Source: Cylicocyclus nassatus
Lineage: Eukaryota > Nematoda > Chromadorea > Rhabditida > Strongylidae
Direction of reading: 5' to 3'
Assembly (NCBI GenBank): GCA_958299035.1
Contig: CATQJL010000001.1
Location: forward strand, 52,564,333-52,628,332
DNA: 64,000 bases
Shown: positions 24,187 through 35,000 of the stretch, piece by piece
Layout of the letters: each line of letters begins with the position of its first letter
Position numbering within the stretch: position 1 is the first letter of the stretch
The notes under the pieces: model-generated
The model's database searches: none
The model's input: only the letters and a program-made list of their open reading frames with translations
Told to the model about the DNA's origin: nothing
Translations under genes and position numbers: made by a program

Positions 24187-25834
24187 CAGTGACCGCCAAA
24201 AAGTTGCGGACAAGCCTCCCTCCCTTTTCATCGCTCTTTTTCAGAGGGAAAACAAGGATGAAAAAATGTAATAATTGCATGGGGTGATAGAGCTCTTCAA
24301 GATCTACAATCTACACTTTGAGTTTCTTGAGAAACATGTGTTCTAAAAATTTTAAGAATCTTTTGCTAAAAAAAGTCCGAAAATGGTCGCGTCACAATGT
24401 CGCGGACAATAATTCTTCGAACGCAAAAATTTTCTTTTGAGTCCTATTTTGAAGCGGAAACACAAGTTATCCGGACGGGTAAGCATACTACTATACAGAT
24501 CCCGTCAAGAACTACACACTGGTTATGGTTGCTTCCCCAAAAAACGCAAGCTTGAGTTTTATTTTAGTTTTTTCAAGAAACAACTTCTAATTCCCTTTAT
24601 CAAGCCAAATTTCTTCACACGGAAACCTGTTCAAGACATCCCAACAAAGCCATCTGGATAAAAGAGATGCTCTTTGCCATCCTCTATGCATCGGACGTGT
24701 GCTGATGAGTTTCTTTGCTGAAAATGGCCCTTGGCAGCTTGCACATGAGTCCACCTGCACCTCATCACTGACTTGTACCGCTTTGCAGGCTTGTAACTCG
24801 GCCTGCAGTTAATGTTTGAGCCTGCAATTAGGCTCGTTCGAAAGAACGAGACTTCCTCTACACCATAGTATGCAAATAAGTTCAGATTGAGCAATTCCAG
24901 AGATTTGGCGGATGGGGTGGTAGAGGGCAGCTCCAGTTGTAGTCTAAGCACTTTTCAGCTAAAGATGAAGAGAACTCCTTTCGCTACCAATTTCATCCTG
25001 GAAGTTCAAAACTGTCAATTTTCTTGTTATAGATCCATTTCGAAGTTCTGGTGTTCATAGGAGCTTTCACTCCAATCACCTCTAAGGCTGCACTTTTTCA
25101 CCACATCCGCCAAATCTCTGGGATTGCTCAAGCTGAACTTATTTGCATACCGTCGTGTAGAGGAAGTCTCGTTCTTTCGAATGAACCTAATTGCAGGCTC
25201 CAGTTTCGACTGCAGGCCGAGCTACAAGCCTGCAAAGCAGTACAAGTCAGTGGTGAAGTGCAGGTGGGGTCATGTGCAAGCACTGCCAAGGGCCATTTTC
25301 AGCGAAGAAACTCATCAGCACACGTCCGATGCATAGAGGATGGCAAAGAGCATCTCTTTTATCCAGACGGCTTTGTTGGGATGTCTTGAACAGGTTTCCG
25401 TGTGAAGAAATTTGGCTTGATAAAGGGAATTAGAAGTTGTTTCTTGAAAAAACTAAAGTAAAACTCAAGCTTGCGTTTTTTTGGGAAGCAACCATAACCA
25501 GTGTGTAGTTCTTGACGAGATCTGTATAGTAGTATGCTTACCCGTCCGGATAACTTGTGTTTCCGCTTTGAAATAGGACTCAAAAGAAAATTTTTGCGTT
25601 CGAAGAATTATTGACCGCGACATTGTGACGCGACCATTTTCGGACTTTTTTTAGCAAAAGATTCTTAAAATTTTTAGAACACATGTTTCTCAAGAAACTC
25701 AAAGTGTAGATTGTAGATCTTGAAGAGCTCTATCACCCCATGCAATTATTACATTTTTTCATCCTTGTTTTCCCTCTGAAAAAGAGCGATGAAAAAGGGA
25801 GGGAGGCTTGTCCGTAACTTTTTGGCGGTCACTG
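24187..25834. mobile_element. 1.65-kb Tc1-like foldback element
   Basis: Starts TA/CAGTGACCGCCAAAAAGTTG and ends TTTTTGGCGGTCACTG/TA. The two arms (about 24,187-24,920 and 25,098-25,834) are almost identical inverted copies and each encodes the same 74-codon chance frame. The centre is about 180 bp of non-repeated sequence. CAGTG ends with TA duplication are typical of the Tc1/mariner superfamily. No transposase is encoded. Confidence 0.8.
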
Positions 25835-26081
25835 TATATTGCGATAATTGTACGAAATCAACGAAACTGGATGAATAATATTCTGTGGCTTTTCATGTAG
25901 GTTCTGAGGAACTTCCCCCACTTTTAGAATCGTAAAGATCCTTTTGAAAAATCTGTCTACGTTGCTTAAATTCAGTCAACTTTCCTCTCATTACTGGAGG
26001 GGTTCAAAAAAAATGTTTTGAGAGTAGAGAGTTCAAATTTATTGGTTAATTCGTTTAAATAATGGTAATTACAGATGACTA

Positions 26082-26087
26082 TTACAG
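26082..26087 (+). promoter_or_regulatory. 3' splice acceptor abutting the start codon
   Basis: TTACAG is followed directly by the ATG at 26,088. The paralogue has the same arrangement at 48,610-48,615. With no upstream coding exon this is best read as a spliced-leader acceptor giving an almost leaderless mRNA apart from the added leader. Confidence 0.5.
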
Positions 26088-29000
26088 ATGCTAAGCTTAC
26101 TCATGGGATTCTTCGCCATATCTGTTCCAGCTACACTGTCCATATCTTTGCGTCAGGCTCAGGTAAGCAAAAGAGTGGAAAAGCAATTTTTGACTCTAAT
26201 CTAGGTAGTTTGAATTCGGGTCATTTTGAAGTTGAATAGGTCACAGATATGTGACCAGTCTTGGAAATTAGCAACACGAGGAAACGCTTATAAGCATATT
26301 CATAGGAATTTGATGCATGAGTTTTACCCGAGATGTTCCTCTTTTATTAGGTTGTCCGGAAATTAATGTCCGTTTTGAATTTCAACCGCAATAAGTCATA
26401 CACTTTTCATTCCTGAATAGCTTTCAAGGTACCGTTTGATAGAGCAAAGCAAGCTCTACAAGATGGCTATTTTGCTTTAGCAACAGCTCTGATCCACCTC
26501 GAGTTCGAGCCAAAGACTAAAAAGACTGCCCGAAAAATCAAGAAAAATCATAATTCAGTTCGTAAGAATTCTACAAAAATTCTAACTTGCTCACGCAAAC
26601 ACTATCCACATAAGACATATATGTACGCTATTGCCGTATTTTTTCCTCCGTTTGAAATCGAAAAAACGAAAAATTTCATACTTTTGAAAAAGTGATGCTG
26701 TGCCGTCCCCACATAAGTAGATATACACTACAAATCTGTAGAAGTAAAAACGTGAATTTTCGGGTTTTTACAAGCTTTAGTTCTCGAGAAATTTGAATTT
26801 TAGTTTGGACCACCTGACTAATGAAAGCTATATTCGATATTTCTCGAGAACTAAAGCTTGTAGAGAGCTGGAAATTTACGTTTGTACTTCTACAGATTTG
26901 TAGTACACATCTACTTATGTGGGAACGACACAGCATCACTTTGGCAAAAGCATGAATATTTTCGTTTTTTCGATTTCTAACAGAGGAAAAAATACGGCAA
27001 CGTCGTATATATATATATGTCTTATGTGGATAGTGTTTACGTGAGCAAGTTAGAATTTTTGTAGAATTCTTACGAACTGAATTATGATTTTTCTTGATTT
27101 TTCGGGCAGTTGAATCTTTTTGATTTTTTAATTTTTGGCTCGAAACTCGAGATGGATCAGAGCTGTTGCTAAAGCAAAATAGCCATCTTGTAGAGCTTGC
27201 TTTGCTCTATCAAATGTTACCTTGAAAGCCATTTAGGAATGAAAAGTGTATGACTTATTGCGGTTGAAAATCAAAACGGACATTAATTTCCGGGCAACCT
27301 AATACATTACCATACTTCTTATTTCTTGCAGCTTTTGTTGAGGAATCCACATGCTTTCCCATATTTAATGTCACCATTAGATCCTCCATCCTCATCCGAA
27401 GCAGGTATGTTTTGTGATATTCTCATAAAAAAGTTAGCATATCTTGACAGATCTGCCTGAATCTCCCCCTCCTCACGACGATCCTTTGACCTCTTTTCGT
27501 CGCAGGTAAGTAGATAGTATTCTATTAGGTACTAGGTAGCAGTGGCGTACTATACTTGGGGAAATTCGAAATTTTTTTCGAATATTCGAATATCGAATAT
27601 ATTCGAAAATCGAAATTTTCGAATATTCGAATCTTATATATTAGGTTGAACCTAAAGTTCGTTCGCACCATTTTCAAAAAATCATAATCTCTTTCCGTCA
27701 CGACGATTTTGCGCATTTTAAGTTTTATTAGAAAGCGCAAAGCATGTAGTTTCCAATAGTCCCCTGTCTGCTTTCCAGCATGTTCAGATTGCAGAGATAA
27801 AAATGAAAGAACGAAAACATCCAAAATTTGGAATTTTTGAGAAACAATTCCAAAAATTTAGAAACTGCTCGATAAAATCCAGAAAAGCCATTATCCTAAT
27901 TTCTCTTATATTTGATTACTAATTGAGTTAAGTTTGTGCTGATCGAGCTCTTCTTTCAAAAGTTATGATTTTTTGAAAAAAATTCCGAAAAATCACTTTC
28001 CTAAGAATTCCTAAGAAATTGATTTTTCGGCATTTTTTTTTCAAAAAATCATAACTTTTGAAAGAAAAGCTCGATCAGCACAAACTTGACTCAGATAGTA
28101 ATCAAATATAAGAAAAATTAGGATAATGGCTTTCCTGGATTTTATCGCACAGTTTCTAGATTTTTGGAATTGTTTCTCAAAAATTCCGAGTTTCGGATGT
28201 TTTCGTTCTTTCATTTTTATCTCTGCAATCTGAGCATGCTGGAAAGTCGATAGGGGACTATTGGAAACTACATGCTTTACGCTTTCTAATAAAACTTATT
28301 ATGCGCAAAATCGTCGTGACGGAAAGAAGTTATGATTTTTTGAAAATGGTGCGAACGAACTTTCGGTTCAACCTAATATAAAGCTGAATGTCTGTCTGTC
28401 TGTCTGTCTGTATGTCTGTACGTATGTGCGGAATAGAAATTTTTATTTCTGAACCGATCGGGACCAAACTTGGCACACATATACTTCGGGGCAGGGAGCG
28501 TGTCATAGGCTACTTTTCGTTATCGATCGATATCGATTTTATCGATTTTTATCGATTTTTTTGCTGAGTTCACCTACGGGGCTGGGAGTTGGCACAGGGG
28601 GGTAATCGAGCATGGGGATTCCGAATACAATATTGGTTTTCAGGATCATCGATTACTTTTATCGATTTTATCGATTTTTTTGCAAAGTTTGAGCTACGGG
28701 GCTGGGAGTTGGCACAGGGGGGTAATCGAGCATGGGGATTCCGAATACAATATTGGTTTTCAGGATTATCGATTACTTTTATCGATTTTATCGATTTTTT
28801 GCAAAGTTTGAGCTACGGGGCTGGGAGTTCGCACAGGGGGGTAATCGAGCATGGGGATTCCGAATACAATATTGGTTTTCGGGATTATCGATTACTTTTA
28901 TTGATTTTATCGATTTTTTGCAAAGTTTGAGCTAGGAGGCTGGGAGTTGGCACAGGGGGGTAATCGAGCATGCTGATCACCCCCAAGGGGGGTGATCAGC

Positions 29001-32000
29001 ATGCTCGATTACACCCCTGTGCCAAATTCCAGCCCCCTAGCTCAAATTTTCAAAAAATCGATAAAATCGATAAAAGTAATGGACGATCTTGAAAACTAAT
29101 ATTGTATTCGTAATCTGCATGTTCGATTACCCACTGTGCAAACTCCCAGCCCCGCAGGTCAAACTTTACAAAAAAATCGATAAAATCGATAAAAGTAATG
29201 GACGATCCTGAAAACTAAAATTGTGTTCGTAATCAGCATGCTCGATTACCCCCTGTGCAAAATCCCAGCCTCGCATGTCAAAATTTACAAAAAATCGATA
29301 AAACCAATAAAAGTAATCGATAATTCTGAAAACTAATATTGTATTCAGAATCCCCATGCTCACTTCCCCCCCCTGTGCCAACTCCTAGCCCTGTAGGTGA
29401 ACTCTGCAAAAAAATCGATAAAAATCGGTAAAATCGACATCGATCGATAACGAAAAGTGGACTATGACACGCTCCCTGCCCCGAAGTGTATGTGTGCAAA
29501 GTTTGGCCCCGTGCGAAGCCGGGTACGCCAGCTAGTATCGAATAATATTCGAAAATCGAAATTCTTGAATATTCGACTATCGAATATTATTCGAAAATTG
29601 AAAATTTCGAATATTCGACTTTCGAATATTATTCGGAAATCGGAAGTTTCGAATATTCGACTATCGAATATTATTCGAAAATGAAAATTTTGAATCGAGT
29701 AATATTCGAATATCGAATATCATTCGATATTCAAATTTCGAATATTATTCGGTTCTCGAATGTTATTCGGTTTTCGAATATCATTCGATTTTCGAATACT
29801 GATCGAATGATTTACGTCATTGAGACTGCCTATGAAAGGCCAAAACATCCAAGAATAAATTGTTACATGTAAGTCTTAAGAATGGACACTTTCTTATATT
29901 ACAATTTACGATGGAAAAACGGTTTAGTCGTGACGTGAAGAGACAAAGGAACCTAAAGGCTACTCCTGTGACGGTTGTGAAGAGATTCTTCGTGCTTCAA
30001 AGAAGATTATATACCCTCACTGAGAGTTGCGATTGGATATACAGCGGTCCCAACATATGTAGATCGGTGACATCAATTTAGAGTATGGGGCGATTTATCA
30101 ATCGCATTTCACTGTTGTAAAATTACCGTAAGATTGGCGGGTTTCAAAACATCAAGAGCCATTTCTCCAAGAAAAAGAATCAAAAGGGCCGAAAGTGTTG
30201 CATTAGACTTTTAAAAACACTCACTTTGTGTACAATTTGCACTCAACCGTAATGCTTTTTTCAAAAATTACGCCAGGTACACCGGTGTTATGCTAAGCCT
30301 TTCAAAAATGTGATTGTCATTTGAAAAGCCTGAAAACTCGTGCGTAGTGAAACTAGCATACGTAAAAACCTGCTGCACAGATCTTAGAGTCCTTTTTTGG
30401 GGACAATTTTTTGGATGTCTTATTTTGCAGTTGGTCTATATGCTGGAATTTCCTACCGTGATAACACACAACAAGAAAAACATGGCTGATTCGCTTTGTG
30501 CTGCATTTATAAGCTGAAGCCATCCCTAATGGATGTTACCCAAAAATTGGCAAAAGACTTTGAGAGATATTAGCGATCAAACGGTGTGCATACTTTTAAG
30601 ACATCCGTATACGCTATGCATATCGAATTTTCGAATAATCGGAGCTTATCGAATTTTCGAATAGTCAATTCTTATCGATTTTCCGAATATTCGGTGCTCA
30701 ACGAATGTTCGAATAACTGATGGACACCGAATGATCGAATGAATGACGCTCGAATATTCGACTATCGAATAATATTCGAAAATGAAGATTTTCGAATATT
30801 CGACTTTCGAATAATATTCGAAAATGAAGATTTTCGAATATTCTACTATCGAATAATAAATAATAAGTAATAATGTTCATAATTATAATAATAATTTGAG
30901 GACTCCGTTTCGTTCCTATCCTTAGACGGAGTATTGCGTTGTTTCTATGCCATCCCCGGAACTCTTCAGTAAGGAAGGATGGCCATAATTAAAATAACTC
31001 ATCTTTCATATAAATTTTAAGCTTATATCAGAGTTTATATTTCAAACACTTAGTTCGAATCATTTGTTTAATAATTTTTGTTCTAACTAGGTTAAATCCA
31101 AATGTGTTGTAAAGATGATAATTTTATTGATTCTTATTGATTATTTTAATTATTTATCGACTTATCTGGGTCTTTTTCATTGACAGATTATAGTTTCCCA
31201 CTCTCCTTGTTTATCTTCGTCCACTGCGGTTGGTTGTTTCACGTTGAACTTCTTTCTGGATCCGCTAGTCTTGTAGGAGATCTTCGTCGTGATTTCGTTT
31301 CATAAATGAATCTTCCCCAACTTGTCTAACTTGTTATTGCATGAATTGTTCATAATCATTATCGAATGGGTTTTAATTTATCTCGACTGCTCACAATGAA
31401 CGGTGAGGGGTGAGTGCGATATTGATATTTCAATATATCGTCGGGAATAAAATTCTTCCCCTCTCCAACTTTCTGTACCCATGTTGAACGTTTCTCACTT
31501 GGTGGAGTCACACCTCATGGAGTACGTAAGATTGCGTATAATTTTCAGTTCTTGACTTCGAATCTTTATTGATTATGATCAGTTTTGATTCTCTCAATCG
31601 ATATCAATCGTTTTCAAAAAACATAGTTAAACCACCAAAGTGAAGGTCTCTATCACTTTAAGCGTCACTTATGAAGTATCCTTTAATACTTTCTTCTTCG
31701 TGACTAAACTGTTAGTCCATTCAATTCTTTATCAAAGGGAATGACGTCAAACTTGCATAGAAAAATCGTCGCTTTTCGCTTTCATAATAGGTAGTTGAGT
31801 GTTATTGGGTATATTTTTTATAAGTGTTGACGGAATCCCACTTTTGTTCGATGCTTTATACAACATTAGAAACATTCCCCGTTTTGTTGTAAGTCTTTTT
31901 AATTCCCCATATAAGTTTCATGGATGTCTTGTAAGGGGATATCGGGTAATAGGGATCTTAAGGGTGTCTTGAGCGGTTCAAGTTCTTCATGTGTCCGTGT

Positions 32001-35000
32001 ATACACTCTGTGTCCGGTACCTGGTTCTGAGTGGGGATTCCACAATAAGGTTGGCTCATTCGCATTGCGAATGAGCCATTGTCTTTTGTGAGGATTCGTT
32101 TTTATGTTAGTTTAGTTTGGTATGTATAAATGTAAATTATAATATTAACTAATTAATACTGAATGCTTTTTGATTTTATATTATTGTATGTAAAATTAGG
32201 AGCAATCATTTTTAAACATCGAAAATTTTTTTGAGATGAGAATAATTATCAATGTTGTATTTGTATAGTATAGATGTATTTTTATTTATACATTTATTTA
32301 TACTAGCTAGAATTATATTTTTATTATAGCCGTTGTTTAAAAGAGTGTTAATCATTAGTAGTATTTTATCGGTGAAATCTGTCAAAAAAACGACAGATTG
32401 CGCGCCCCCCCCCCCCGAGAACGGGTCGCGAAATTTTTGAAAGTTACTTACATGAGTTGTAAATATGTTCAAGTGACTCTTTTATTTTTGTAAACAATTA
32501 AAATAATTTTTAAAAATTTTTTAAAATTCAAATTAGCGTTATAAAAAAATTTTTTTCGGGGGCGTGGTTAACGCCACGCCCCCATTTTCCAGATTTTAGG
32601 GGTTGGGGGCCCGCAGAAATTTTGAGAAGCCCCCCTAAAAATTTTTCGGAGTGCGTGGCTAACGCCACGCACCTTCATTTGAAAAAAATTTTTGCCGCGC
32701 CCCCCCCCCCGAGCCGAAATCCTGGGTACGCCACTGCTAGGTAGTACTAACAGGATGTGCTAATCCGCAGCAGCCTTTGCTAACAAAATTGGTATCACTG
32801 GATCTTGAAATGTTGAGTTCAATCTCCGTCCATATTTGCTAGATTTTCCCCGAGTTGTGGGCACGTGGCACAGTTACGCAAGATTAAATGACATACGGTA
32901 TTGTCATACTTTGTGAAAAATAATGGCATACACCAAAGTTTGCGTTGCTCGCCATATCTCGGTCCAGAATGGACAATTTCTGACTCCAAGGTGCCATCCA
33001 TCTCAACCTGAGGGCATCTTCTGATGAAAAGTATTCGACTGGGTACTGTAGGTATACAGTAGGTAGCCAGTTTTCTGCTGTTTACGGGAATTTGTCGGTT
33101 TGCTTATGGTAATTAGTCAGAGCACTAAATACAACACGTACTGATTGGTGGCGATCCGACGTTCGGGTTGGGGAGACGACAGAATTTTTTTTCCGAAGGA
33201 AAGCAATCCAAAATTTTTGCGGGCCCATGACCTTGAAACTAAAGATTCTTGCATGACTAATTTGGAAATCTAAAAGTTCTGAAAATTATCATGATTGACA
33301 AGTATAAACAAGTCACTTGCACATTTTCTGAACTCATGTAACTTGCTAAATTTTGCAATCCATCCTGGGCGGAGGGGGGGGGCATAATTCCTTCGCCACT
33401 AGTATATTATAAGCGATTCATAGCACGCCAAGAGTGCGGACGCATCGGCGTCTCTCTGAACTAGCGTTCTTTCGTTTCTCTCAGCATCCGCCATCTCTTC
33501 CATACGCAAACTATCTTGGTGCGACGCAACGGCCCCCCGTCTCTGCGTGTTTTGACTCGACGATACATACTTTAGCCGCTGCTGAAAGATGCTTATAATA
33601 TACCTAACGTAATAAGACAGGTACCTCTAAAGCACATCGGAAGATGCATCTTGATGCCTCAAAGGTTTGAACACTTTTATCGTTCTTACTATTTTCAATT
33701 CGTGCCTGAAGCATTAGAACAAATAATATTCCAACTCTGTCTCGGGTACGAACTTGGACTACTCAAAGCTTTCAATATTTTTGATGCAAACAATCACTAT
33801 AATGGCGTAGAAGATTCATTGCCGGTAAGTGAGGTAGAATCAGCATTTTATATTGATTTGTTACGATTAGCATTTTTTTGCGAAAGTTACCGCTCTGAGC
33901 ATTCTCTTGCTAAAACAATAAACTCCAAAGATTTTTGTGTTTAGAAAATTGCTCAAGAGAATCGTCAACAAAGTGGAAGAAATGCCTCCTTGTCAGCGTC
34001 AGTGTTTGAATTCCCTGTACGACAGAATAGGAAGTGTTCTGTCCTCGAAAAATTACGCCGACAAATACCATAAAACCTGCTCGTAAGTTGTTGCCCAGTC
34101 TGTAACGCTTCGGTTGTAAAAGATTGTCTTTAGAGCGTATAAACATGCAAGAAAGTGTGCGAAAAAGCAACAAGAGCTTTGCAACGAAAGTGGAGAGATG
34201 TTCACGATGTTCACGTCTGGTATTCGTTACATGTGCATTGAGCAAAGCAAAGGTGGGTTGCTCATATTATACTCTGAATTTCCAAAGCGAAAGTTTTTCA
34301 GCTTTTGAGGCAAATCTAGAATGCATCGAGCGCAGTGCTTTCATGATTCAAGGACGTGAGTTTAGCCCTCACCCGTAATTTAATCATCTCCATATATTGC
34401 GTAAAACTATTTCTGACAATACCCGCTAATGTCTAAGCAGTAATAGAATTATACCCAGGCTGTTTCAACTGAGTGCAAAAATTTTAAAAGATGCTCCAAA
34501 TTTCTCCTACAAGCCAGTAAGGGTTCCGACCCTAAATATTAGATTGGTCCGAAAGTTCTGTCTCACCATTTTCAAAAATTTGTAAATTTGCACTGTATCA
34601 ACGGATTTGCTTGCTTGTAATTATATTAGAAAGAACAACTTTTTCGCTTTCAAATGGTTCTTTGTGGAGCTTCTATTTCACACTGGATGCGGAGATAAAA
34701 ATGGAAAACTAAGACCATATAAGCTTTGACCATTTTAAGTTAGGTCACTGAAAATCGGGAACGCTGCAGAAAAATCTGAAAATCGTCAGTACATATGTTT
34801 TTTGACCTACTTTTGTATCTGTGAAAAAATTGTGCTGTTTGGACGTCTCTGTGAGAAGTTATGAATATCGAGTTTACTATGGAAAACGCCAAAATTAATT
34901 AATTTGTCAATTTTCGCGAAAATCATAACTTCTCACAGAGACGTCCAAACAACACAATTTTTTCACATATGCAAAGGGTAGGCCAAAAATCATATGTACT

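Larger units (their letters stand above)
27632..29535. mobile_element. Helitron-like element nested in the hAT-like element
   Basis: It begins TCTTATATA, continues after a nested MITE as TATAAAGCTGAATGTCTG, and ends with hairpin-like CCCGTGCGAAGCCGGG followed by CTAG, inserted between A and T. TC start, 3' hairpin, CTAG end and AT target are Helitron hallmarks. Removing it rejoins the host subrepeat TTCGAA/TATCGAATA. A short copy with the same ends lies at 45,183-45,499. Confidence 0.7.
27540..32736. mobile_element. 5.2-kb hAT-like composite element in intron 3
   Basis: Termini CAGTGGCGTAC and GTACGCCACTG are flanked by the 8-bp duplication CTAGGTAG (27,532-27,539 and 32,737-32,744), as expected for hAT. 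Near each end are arrays of diverged TCGAATATTCG-type palindromic subrepeats (27,560-27,630, 29,536-29,800, 30,627-30,860). The right end has CACGCC-rich palindromes and C-runs. A Helitron-like element is nested at 27,632-29,535. The AT-rich interior (30.9-32.4 kb) shows no recognisable transposase. Confidence 0.7.

Noticed and set aside
24437..25583. Identical 74-codon frames at 24,437-24,661 (+) and 25,359-25,583 (-)
   Set aside because: They are the same sequence in the two inverted arms of a foldback element. No domain and no splice context.
28380..29500. Regular repeat array as a CRISPR
   Set aside because: Units are contiguous 119-bp tandem repeats with no unique spacers, and the genome is eukaryotic.
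29457..29872. Repetitive Ile/Arg/Ser/Asn-rich frames
   Set aside because: Translations of the TCGAATATTCG-type subrepeats of the hAT-like element, not a protein gene.
33651..33944. 97-codon + strand frame with an internal GTAAGTGAG donor just before exon 4 of the Cys-rich gene
   Set aside because: No acceptor gives a phase compatible with exons 3 and 4, which join directly in phase 2. The paralogue has no counterpart.
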